A DNA stretch of 31,537 bases from Pseudomonadota bacterium (GTDB lineage: Bacteria > Pseudomonadota > Gammaproteobacteria > Arenicellales > UBA868), in the NCBI GenBank assembly GCA_018661145.1, contig JABJIU010000035.1, positions 1 to 31,537 of the forward strand. Direction: 5' to 3'. Both the position numbers and the translations under genes were made by a program. The notes below the pieces were generated by a model. It was given only the letters and a program-made list of their open reading frames with translations. It was not told where the DNA came from and made no database searches. Shown piece by piece: positions 24,973 to 31,537 of the stretch (the stretch's first letter is position 1; the number at the start of each line of letters is the position of its first letter).

Positions 24973-26328
24973 ATGGCTAATGATCCAGACCTCCAAGGCT
25001 TAAAAGATTCATTAATTCAAAGCGGGGTGAAGTACTGCCTTCCCAGTTACGTGGACATCCATGGGGTTTCAAAGTCTAAGTTCGTGCCGATTGCGCATTT
25101 CGATCGGATGATGAATGGCTCGGAACTTTGCACTGGCGCCGCGCTCGATGGGGTTCCTCAGGATGTCAGCGACGAAGAGGTATCGTCGCGGCCTGACCCC
25201 GAAAGCGTCATCATACTTCCATGGCGAAAAGATGCCGCCTGGTTTGCCAGTGACCTCTGGTGTGAAGGCAAGCCGTTTGAGCCCTGTAGCCGGAACATTT
25301 TCAAAGGGGTTCTGGCACAGGCTGCAGAAATGGGTTTTACCTTCAATTTTGGCATTGAGCCTGAGTTCTTCTTGCTCAAAGAGGACGAGCACGGCCAAAT
25401 TGCGCCGATCGGGCCTCGGGATAATCTGGCCAAGCCCGCCTATGATCTCCGTTCGACGCTAGATAGCCTAGACTTGCTTGAAGAAATCGTCTCGACGCTG
25501 AATGATCTTGGGTACGACGTCTATTCCTATGATCACGAAGATGGGAACGGTCAGTTCGAGATCGATTTCATGTACTGCGATGGCCTCACCATGGCTGACC
25601 GCTTCGTTTTCTTCAGACATCTCATCCAGGAATTAGCGCATCAAAAGGGCTTCTTCGCGAGTTTTATGCCTAAGCCGTTTTCGGATCGGGCAGGCAGCGG
25701 GGCGCACTACAACATGTCGCTGGCCAATATCGAGTCAGGGGTAAATCTCTTTGAGTCAGATGACGATCCGCGCGGTTGCGGCATTACGGAACTTGGGTAT
25801 TGGTTTATCGGCGGCATTCTCAAGCACCTGCCGGCACTTTCCGCGGTGATCTCCCCGACCGTGAACAGCTACAAGCGCCTTATTAAAACCGGCAGCATGT
25901 CGGGCTTCACGTGGGCGCCCGTTTTCGCTTGCTTTGGCGATAACAACAGAACGAACTCCATTCGAGTGCCGCTCGGCGGTGGCCGAGTCGAACTTCGCGC
26001 TGCTGATATTTCAAATAATCCTTATTTGGGTGGCGCGATGGTGCTGGCGGCGGGCCTTGAAGGAATTCGAGAGAGGATTGACCCGGGCGCACCCTATACC
26101 GAAAACATGTATCTCAAGTCCGAAGCCGAACTTGAGCAACTCGGTGTCAGTTATCTGCCGCGAAGTCTGGAAGAAGCGGTAGATGCATTTGAAAAAGATG
26201 ATCTTGGCCGCCAGGTGATGGGAGACCTTATGGCCAAGACCTACGCGGACTTCAAGCGGGCGGAATGGGATGAATACCAGACACACGTCAGCGACTGGGA
26301 AGTCAGCCGCTACCTGAAACTGTGGTGA
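24973..26328 (+). CDS. gmaS: Gamma-glutamylmethylamide synthetase / type III glutamine synthetase (GmaS/GlnT)
   Basis: This 451-residue enzyme is close to GlnT/GmaS. It has E129/E131 in GIEPEFFLL, H188-E189 and E196 in DHEDGNGQFE, H245 in SGAHYNMSL, R326/R331 in NNRTNSIR, RVELR at 338-342, and an N-terminal VDIHGVSKSKFVP typical of the group. The reaction is ATP-dependent ligation of methylamine (or ammonia) to glutamate. Neighbouring tmm, tdm, amt and synthase subunits favour methylamine, but GlnT-like enzymes are often annotated as ordinary type III glutamine synthetase and sequence does not settle this. It faces amt divergently and has a convergent cupin gene after it. Confidence 0.88.
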   Translation: MANDPDLQGLKDSLIQSGVKYCLPSYVDIHGVSKSKFVPIAHFDRMMNGSELCTGAALDGVPQDVSDEEVSSRPDPESVIILPWRKDAAWFASDLWCEGKPFEPCSRNIFKGVLAQAAEMGFTFNFGIEPEFFLLKEDEHGQIAPIGPRDNLAKPAYDLRSTLDSLDLLEEIVSTLNDLGYDVYSYDHEDGNGQFEIDFMYCDGLTMADRFVFFRHLIQELAHQKGFFASFMPKPFSDRAGSGAHYNMSLANIESGVNLFESDDDPRGCGITELGYWFIGGILKHLPALSAVISPTVNSYKRLIKTGSMSGFTWAPVFACFGDNNRTNSIRVPLGGGRVELRAADISNNPYLGGAMVLAAGLEGIRERIDPGAPYTENMYLKSEAELEQLGVSYLPRSLEEAVDAFEKDDLGRQVMGDLMAKTYADFKRAEWDEYQTHVSDWEVSRYLKLW

Positions 26329-26384
26329 GAACTATGTTACTGAATTCCGCGCTTGGGTAGTCGTGTGGGGAGGTTACTGTTGGG

Positions 26385-26753
26385 TCAGTTTGAGTACGGA
26401 TCACGGTCATGGCCAATGAGTAGGCAACCGGTGTCGGTTCGGGAGTTATGGTAACTGCCCGGGGGGTAACTGACGAAATCCCCCTTTTTCAAAACAGTGC
26501 CGTCGCTTTCGATGAGTTCACCTTCAATGATCAGATATTCCTCGTGCTTGCCATGCTCGTGAGGAATTGACGCCGTACCGGGTTCCATACGGATCACGTA
26601 CCAGCCCGTGGCACGGTCGCGGTCGTAACTGATGTTAAGTAGATGTACGCTGTCTTGGACTTCCCCCTCAAGATCGTACGCCTCGTAGGGTGTCTCGTAG
26701 AGATTTACGATACGTCGGGGTCCACGCCATGGGGTAGAGTCTTTTTCGGCCAT
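26385..26753 (-). CDS. Single-domain cupin protein
   Basis: This 122-residue protein is one cupin barrel. The metal-binding motif is HEHGKHEEY followed by GDFVSYPPGSYHN, giving three histidines and a glutamate, and GWYVIRMEPGT precedes it. No helix-turn-helix is present. I chose ATG 26753 because GAGG lies eight bases upstream; a GTG at 26762 overlaps that ribosome site. It is divergent from tmm across 400 bases that hold a perfect palindrome. Function is unknown: cupins near amine catabolic genes can be dioxygenase-like, isomerase-like or ligand sensors. Confidence 0.85.
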   Translation of the reverse strand: MAEKDSTPWRGPRRIVNLYETPYEAYDLEGEVQDSVHLLNISYDRDRATGWYVIRMEPGTASIPHEHGKHEEYLIIEGELIESDGTVLKKGDFVSYPPGSYHNSRTDTGCLLIGHDRDPYSN

Positions 26754-27153
26754 CAATCGCACCTCGTTGGGCAGTAAGGGTGTCTCGCCCGGTCGTTTGT
26801 GAACAAGCCGCCGGATTCACGCCTCATTATGATCGGTCGCGATCATAATGCGAATTTAACAAGTTTGTGGAACCGGGTTCTGTCCTATTTAGCGAGGTAG
26901 CGAGACGAGGGAGTAAGAGGTTGCCATCAAGTCCAGGGTCGTTGATCTCGGCTGATAAACCATGCGATGATGATGGAATCGTCGACGTGGACTTGGTGGG
27001 AAGCAGGCGCCCGGTTTTGTGGTTTCAGACCGTTCCATTGAAGGGTTCGACAGCTTTGGAATTAGCAGCGGCGATCAGGGTTTCAAGAGTGAGTCCCTAG
27101 GTCGCACGGCGAGCAAAACACTAATCAGAGGATCTGTTAAGGAGAATCTTTAC
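26754..27153. promoter_or_regulatory. Divergent control region between the cupin and tmm
   Basis: This 400-base stretch has no convincing gene. It contains a perfect inverted repeat at 26825-26850. TTGTGG, 15 bases, TATTTA after about 26870 is a weak promoter candidate for tmm. The tmm ribosome site AAGGAG is at 27139-27144. A coding frame extends upstream of tmm to 27019, but this part shows no family resemblance. Confidence 0.45.
26825..26850. promoter_or_regulatory. Perfect 11-bp inverted repeat, probable operator
   Basis: Arms CATTATGATCG (26825-26835) and CGATCATAATG (26840-26850) are exact reverse complements around the spacer GTCG. It lies 72 bases upstream of the cupin start and 304 bases upstream of tmm. 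There is no T-tract and it is not after a gene end, so an operator for a dimeric regulator is more likely than a terminator. Confidence 0.65.
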
Positions 27154-28497
27154 ATGACGAAAAGAGTAGCAGTGATTGGAGCAGGTCCGAGCGGACTTGC
27201 ACAGCTTCGGGCATTTCAGTCAGCAAAGGAGAAGGGCGCTGAGGTGCCGGAGGTGGTCTGCTTTGAACGCCAGTCAGACTGGGGCGGAATCTGGAATTAC
27301 ACCTGGCGTACCGGAACGGATGAGTACGGCGAGCCGGTGCACTGCAGTATGTACCGCTATCTATGGTCGAACGGTCCTAAGGAGTGCCTTGAGTTTGCGG
27401 ATTACACTTTTGAGGAACATTTTGGCCGTCCAATCGCTTCCTATCCACCCCGTGCGGTCCTTTGGGATTACATTAAAGGCCGGGTAGAGAAAGCCGGGGT
27501 GCGTGACCAAATTCGTTTTTCTTCTTCAGTGAGATGGGTCGAGTACAACGAAGATAAGCAGAACTTTTCCGTCACGGTTCACAACCTGCCCGAAGACCGG
27601 ATGTACACCGAAGACTTCGACAATGTCGTGGTGGCATCGGGTCATTTCTCCACGCCTAGCGTACCCCAGTTCGAGGGCCTGGAAACGTTCAACGGCCGGG
27701 TGATGCATGCACACGATTTTCGTGATGCGCTTGAATTTAAAGACAACGACATCCTCATTATTGGTACCAGTTATTCCGCTGAAGATATCGGTTCGCAGTG
27801 CTATAAGTACGGCGCGCGTTCAATAACGGTTGCCCACCGGACGGCACCGATGGGTTTTCATTGGCCGGATAACTGGGAAGAGGTCCCGCTATTGACCCGG
27901 GTGGATAAGAATACCTGCCACTTTAAAGATGGATCGAGCAAACAAATCGATGCGATCATTATGTGCACAGGCTATCTGCATCATTTCCCCTTCCTCCCGG
28001 ATGAACTTCGGCTTCAGACAGGCAACCGTTTCTGGCCTTTGGATCTCTACAAGGGCGTGTTTTGGGAAGACAACCCCAGGCTGATGTATCTCGGCATGCA
28101 GGATCAGTTCTATACATTCAACATGTTTGATGCCCAGGCTTGGTACGCACGCGACTACATCTTGGGCAGGATCAATCTGCCCGATCTTGAAACCATGCGC
28201 CAGCACAGCCAGACCTGGCGTGACCGTGAAGAAAAACTCGAGGATGACGAGCAGATGATCTGGTTCCAGGGTGACTATGTACAGGACCTGATCGATGAGA
28301 CCGACTACCCCAGTTTTGACGTCGAAGCTGTGAACAAAACATTCCTTGAATGGGAGCACCATAAGCATGAAAACATCATGACGTTCCGCGATAATGCCTA
28401 CCCGTCTTTAATGACTGGCACCGCGGCGCCGGTGCACCACACCCCGTGGCTTGACGCTATGGACGACTCCATGGAGTCTTATCTCAAACCAAGCTGA
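27154..28497 (+). CDS. tmm: Trimethylamine monooxygenase (bacterial FMO)
   Basis: This 447-residue flavin monooxygenase oxidises TMA to TMAO with NADPH and O2. The FAD motif GAGPSG is at residues 9-14, the NADPH-binding part has IIGTSYSAED, and the FMO fingerprint FNGRVMHAHDF (F-x-G-x3-H-x3-F) lies between them. Long stretches such as HCSMYRYLWSNGPKECLEF and GMQDQFYTFNMFDAQAWYAR are those of bacterial Tmm, and the length is right. ATG 27154 has AAGGAG nine bases upstream. It stands alone between the cupin and the second Glx pair, with a 157-base gap to the next gene. Such enzymes may also act on dimethylsulfide or indole. Confidence 0.96.
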   Translation: MTKRVAVIGAGPSGLAQLRAFQSAKEKGAEVPEVVCFERQSDWGGIWNYTWRTGTDEYGEPVHCSMYRYLWSNGPKECLEFADYTFEEHFGRPIASYPPRAVLWDYIKGRVEKAGVRDQIRFSSSVRWVEYNEDKQNFSVTVHNLPEDRMYTEDFDNVVVASGHFSTPSVPQFEGLETFNGRVMHAHDFRDALEFKDNDILIIGTSYSAEDIGSQCYKYGARSITVAHRTAPMGFHWPDNWEEVPLLTRVDKNTCHFKDGSSKQIDAIIMCTGYLHHFPFLPDELRLQTGNRFWPLDLYKGVFWEDNPRLMYLGMQDQFYTFNMFDAQAWYARDYILGRINLPDLETMRQHSQTWRDREEKLEDDEQMIWFQGDYVQDLIDETDYPSFDVEAVNKTFLEWEHHKHENIMTFRDNAYPSLMTGTAAPVHHTPWLDAMDDSMESYLKPS

Positions 28498-28524
28498 GAC
28501 CTACAACCCTACGCGCAATCAAAA

Positions 28525-28540
28525 CTCGGCATCGGCCGAG
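28525..28540 (+). other. Small hairpin after tmm
   Basis: CTCGGC-ATCG-GCCGAG lies 28 bases after the tmm stop and is flanked by AAAA and GTCTTGTT. The T-run is interrupted, so it could act as a weak terminator at best. Confidence 0.35.
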
Positions 28541-28654
28541 GTCTTGTTACTAATAAGTTCCTGTAGGGAAACATTGTTTCCACCAGTTGAATTACGTCAC
28601 TGAAAGGCGTAGTCTGGATTGATGCCAAATAATTCCAAGTAGGGGAAAGAATCT

Positions 28655-29572
28655 ATGTGCGGTATTGCGGGTGTGATGTATCGGGGTAGCGATAAGGACT
28701 TCGGCACCGGGGAGGCGCTAATCCGGATGCTGGACGGTTGTCAGCACCGGGGTCCTGACTCTACAGGTTTTGCACTGTATTCCCCTGAAGCATCGGGACG
28801 CTTGAAGTTGCGCTTTTTTATTGACCCCACTAACGAGTCAGACGATGCCACCGCGATCGAGGCTATCCGAGGACGACTTATCGATCTCGGCGCTGATATT
28901 GAAGAGGAGGCCCGCGCTGGAGACAACTATCGCGTGACCATCCGGTATGACGGTGACGTTCAGAAACTGTCATACGAAATGGAGCATGCCGCGAAGGTGA
29001 TTTCAATTGGTACGAGTCTTGAGATTGTTAAGGACGTGGGGACAGCTCACGATGTAGATGATCGATATCACGTTAACGAGTTTCACGGCACCCATGGTCT
29101 TGGCCACGTGCGGCTGGCGACAGAGAGTGATGTCAAGCCGGAGGCATCCCATCCATTCTGGGCGACGGGCTTCGCTGATATTGCCATCGTTCATAATGGT
29201 CAGATTACTAATTACTGGAAGATGCGTCGTCGGCTTGAGCAGCAGGACTTCGAATTCACTACGGACAATGACAGTGAACTGATCGCGGTGTACCTCGCCG
29301 ACAAGCTTGCACAGGGTGGAACACTCCAGGATGCTTTATCGACGTCGATCGACGATCTTGACGGTACTTTCTCCTTTCTCGTGTCAACCAGTGATGAGAT
29401 CGGCTACGCGAAGGATCGGCTCGCAGCCAAACCGATGATCATGTACGAGGACGATGACCTCGTGGCCATCGCTTCTGAGGAAGTATCGCTGAACCGTCTT
29501 TTCCCAGGACGGGCACTCAATACCCGTGAACCCGCACCAGGAACTTATGCCACATGGTCTCGCTCGATTTAG
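28655..29572 (+). CDS. mgsA: Class II glutamine amidotransferase, MgsA/GlxB-like, second copy
   Basis: This 305-residue protein begins MCGIAG with Cys2 as the expected N-terminal nucleophile, and it has HRGPDSTG, HGTHGLGHVRLATES and HNGQITNYW in the same order as the first copy at 9047. The two are full-length paralogues differing mainly in the first 150 residues. AGGGGA is before ATG 28655. It overlaps the fused GXGXG/FMN gene by 19 bases, so the two subunits are made together. In N-methylglutamate synthase this subunit hydrolyses the gamma-glutamyl amide and passes the amine on. Confidence 0.9.
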   Translation: MCGIAGVMYRGSDKDFGTGEALIRMLDGCQHRGPDSTGFALYSPEASGRLKLRFFIDPTNESDDATAIEAIRGRLIDLGADIEEEARAGDNYRVTIRYDGDVQKLSYEMEHAAKVISIGTSLEIVKDVGTAHDVDDRYHVNEFHGTHGLGHVRLATESDVKPEASHPFWATGFADIAIVHNGQITNYWKMRRRLEQQDFEFTTDNDSELIAVYLADKLAQGGTLQDALSTSIDDLDGTFSFLVSTSDEIGYAKDRLAAKPMIMYEDDDLVAIASEEVSLNRLFPGRALNTREPAPGTYATWSRSI

Positions 29573-31512
29573 CAATACTGAGTGTTCGTGATGCGAATAC
29601 TCAGCTTCGGACTCTAGGTGAGGCCGGCGAAGATGTCGAAATTCTTAATCCGGACGCGAGGCATCACATCGGTGTTGGGCTAACGTCTCCGATCAACGTG
29701 ACCGTTCAGGGGTCGGCTGGCTACTTCTGTGCCGGGCTAACTGACCAGGCACAGTTCAACGTCTCTCACAACGTCGGTTGGGGCGTTGGCGACAATATGT
29801 ACAGCGGCTCGGTGGTGGTCGGTGGAAATGCAGGCGCTATCCCCGGTGTGGCGATTCGGGGCGCCGAGATTGTTATCAAGGGCAACATGGGTTCCCGGGC
29901 GGGCCAGGTGATGAAGGCCGGCACCTTGTGCTGTGTAGGCAATGCAAATTTCATGGCCGGATACATGATGTATGGCGGCACCATTATTATTCTCGGCGAT
30001 TCCGGTGAACGGATCGGTGAAGATATGTCGAGTGGAGAGATCTTCGTCGCTGGCAAGGTAGAGGATCTAGGCTCAGACGCTATGCTCTCTGACCTCGATC
30101 AGAAGGAGATCGAGGGTATTCATGAGTTCCTCGACCGTTATGAGATCAACGCACCTAAGCGTTTTTCTAAGATCGTTAATGCTGGAAAAAAATTGCGCTA
30201 CGGCACCCCCGAAACGCCTATGCGTAGCATTCCATTTAGCACTTTTTCTGGAGAGTCTGCTTATTGGAATCCTAAGATTCAGGAAGACATTGCGATAAAG
30301 GCGCAAAGCGGTCGCTACAGGATTCGAGGCTACGGTGGCGCCCGACCATTACCTCATATTAATGATATTGGATTTCGCAAAGAGCTCAACGTTGCCGGTG
30401 CAGATCGTGAGGTAGTCGAGAAGGTGCGCATGAAGACCGAGATAGGCGGAATCAATGGGGCGAGACCATTGAAGTTGAGCATGCCAGTGATGATTGCGCC
30501 GATGAGCTATGGGGCGCTCAGTCGGTCAACAAAATATGCAATAGCGATGGGATCTGCTATGTCAGGGATTGCCGAGAATACAGGCGAGGGGGGTATGAGT
30601 AATGCGCAGCGCGATGCTGCGGGTCAACTAATCTTCCAGTGTTTGGGTGGTCGGCTGGGGTGGAATATCCACGACATGCGCCGTGCCGATGCTTTAGAGA
30701 TCTATATCTCTCAGGGCGCCAAGCCAGGTCTTGGGGGGCAACTGATGGCCAAGAAGGTGACTCCTGAACTTGCTGAGATCCGAGGAATCCCCGCCGGTAT
30801 AGATCTTCGGTCACCATCGCGTCATCCCGATATCCTCGGTGCTGACGATCTCGTGATTAAAGTTGAAGAATTTCGCGAGGCGACGGGGTATGCAGTCCCA
30901 GTGAGCGTTAAGCTCGGTGCGGGGCGTATTCGAGACGATATTAAGATCGCCGCAAAGGACGGGTTCGATTTCGTCGAGCTTGATGGCATGCAGGGTTCAA
31001 CGGGCGCGGGAAGTGCCGAGGTCATTGATAACGTCGGAATCCCTACGTTACCGGCGATCATCGAAGCCATTGAAGCCCTTGAGGAGATCGGCGCTCGCGA
31101 CAACATTGAACTGGTCCTAATGGGCGGCCTTCGTGACGGCGTAGATGCCGTTAAGGCCCTGTGCCTCGGTGCGGATGCGGTTGCTTTTGGGACTTCGGTC
31201 ATTATTGCTGGCGGCTGTATTTCCTGTATGCAATGTCATGTTGGGCAGTGTGTCACCGGAATCGCAACTCAGGACCCGGAACACGAGAAGCGTTACCAAC
31301 CCGAAGTCGAGGCGGGCAATATTCATCGCTTTCTTGAAAGCGTGCGTTGGCAGATTGCAGCGATCACCCAGGCGCTTGGATATGATGATGTTACAAGCCT
31401 AAACCGGAACGACTTGGTCGCGTTGACCCCGGAGGCGGCCGATATTACCGGGCTGCCCTATGAGCCTCTGGCGAGAGATGTTCCTATGCACCAGGCAGGG
31501 GCGCCGTCATGA
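29554..31512 (+). CDS. Fused GXGXG + FMN glutamate synthase-like protein (MgsB-MgsC/GlxC-GlxD fusion)
   Basis: This 652-residue protein joins a GXGXG beta-helix domain (about residues 25-185) directly to the FMN-dependent glutamate synthase barrel (about 235-650). The barrel has MIAPMSYGALS, TGEGGMSN, GAKPGLGGQL, SRHPDI and the cysteine set of GGCISCMQCHVGQC for a 3Fe-4S centre. In the first copy (9970-12181) the same domains are two genes, and the GlxC there has an extra N-terminal extension missing here. It overlaps the amidotransferase gene upstream and, by ATGA, another gene downstream. With tmm and gmaS nearby it is the better candidate for genuine N-methylglutamate synthase. Confidence 0.9.
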   Translation: MVSLDLAILSVRDANTQLRTLGEAGEDVEILNPDARHHIGVGLTSPINVTVQGSAGYFCAGLTDQAQFNVSHNVGWGVGDNMYSGSVVVGGNAGAIPGVAIRGAEIVIKGNMGSRAGQVMKAGTLCCVGNANFMAGYMMYGGTIIILGDSGERIGEDMSSGEIFVAGKVEDLGSDAMLSDLDQKEIEGIHEFLDRYEINAPKRFSKIVNAGKKLRYGTPETPMRSIPFSTFSGESAYWNPKIQEDIAIKAQSGRYRIRGYGGARPLPHINDIGFRKELNVAGADREVVEKVRMKTEIGGINGARPLKLSMPVMIAPMSYGALSRSTKYAIAMGSAMSGIAENTGEGGMSNAQRDAAGQLIFQCLGGRLGWNIHDMRRADALEIYISQGAKPGLGGQLMAKKVTPELAEIRGIPAGIDLRSPSRHPDILGADDLVIKVEEFREATGYAVPVSVKLGAGRIRDDIKIAAKDGFDFVELDGMQGSTGAGSAEVIDNVGIPTLPAIIEAIEALEEIGARDNIELVLMGGLRDGVDAVKALCLGADAVAFGTSVIIAGGCISCMQCHVGQCVTGIATQDPEHEKRYQPEVEAGNIHRFLESVRWQIAAITQALGYDDVTSLNRNDLVALTPEAADITGLPYEPLARDVPMHQAGAPS

Positions 31513-31537
31513 GTGTCTACGATCTTGAACGAATCAG
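31509..31537 (+). CDS. Start of a further gene, cut by the window end
   Basis: ATG 31509 overlaps the TGA of the fused synthase gene (ATGA), and nine complete codons reading MSVYDLERI follow before the window ends. The overlap suggests a translationally coupled gene of the same operon. Nothing can be said of its product. Confidence 0.55.

Noticed and set aside
27019..27153. Upstream extension of tmm.
   Set aside because: Characterised Tmm proteins start near the FAD motif, and AAGGAG is correctly placed for ATG 27154.
1..31537. CRISPR arrays, tRNA/rRNA genes, transposases or prophage genes.
   Set aside because: No regularly spaced repeats, tRNA-like cloverleafs, rRNA sequence or mobile-element proteins were seen.

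Overview
The window is proteobacterial DNA, probably from a marine methylotroph-like bacterium. The class cannot be fixed from sequence alone. It is gene dense, mostly of middling-to-high GC, with strong Shine-Dalgarno sites, ATGA overlaps and occasional GTG/TTG starts. Its core is a catabolic island for methylated amines. The recognisable parts are trimethylamine monooxygenase (tmm), a TMAO ABC transporter (tmoXWV), TMAO demethylase (tdm), a gamma-glutamylmethylamide/type III glutamine synthetase, N-methylglutamate-synthase-like subunits, an ammonium/methylammonium channel, and folate C1 oxidation genes (folD-like and fhs).

Layout. Positions 1-1650 (+) hold the end of a BtuC/FecCD permease gene, its ATPase gene and a CobC-like histidine phosphatase, which together suggest corrinoid or siderophore uptake and cobalamin salvage. 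Positions 1683-4187 (-) hold a HAD phosphatase gene followed by a NodI/NodJ-like ABC-2 exporter. Positions 4312-5624 hold a conserved-looking unknown gene, convergent with a GntR/FCD regulator. The regulator is divergent from a long plus-strand gene set (5940-15523): DAO-family FAD oxidoreductase, glutamine-synthetase-like ligase, GlxB/GlxC/GlxD subunits, an unknown 129-residue protein, a divergent FolD and Fhs. Positions 15638-20089 (-) are tmoX-tmoW-tmoV. Positions 20486-24555 (-) are amt, a small membrane protein gene and tdm. Positions 24973-31537 hold a second synthetase (+), a cupin (-), tmm (+), a second amidotransferase (+), a fused GlxC-GlxD (+) and the first codons of another gene.

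How it fits together (inference from known families). TMA is oxidised to TMAO by Tmm, or TMAO is imported by TmoXWV. Tdm cleaves TMAO to dimethylamine and formaldehyde. Monomethylamine would be ligated to glutamate, converted to N-methylglutamate and oxidised to glutamate plus a C1 unit, which FolD/Fhs would carry to formate with ATP gain. No DmmABC dimethylamine monooxygenase and no heterotetrameric MgdABCD is visible in the window. The plus-strand set at 5940-15523 looks like a second, self-contained N-methylamino route with a single-chain FAD enzyme, an unknown 129-residue protein and a FolD that lacks two canonical catalytic residues. That set is the best candidate here for undescribed biochemistry. 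Regulatory structure includes two intrinsic terminators inside transport/catabolic operons, a hairpin that can hide the amt ribosome site, and a perfect 11-bp inverted repeat between the cupin and tmm.
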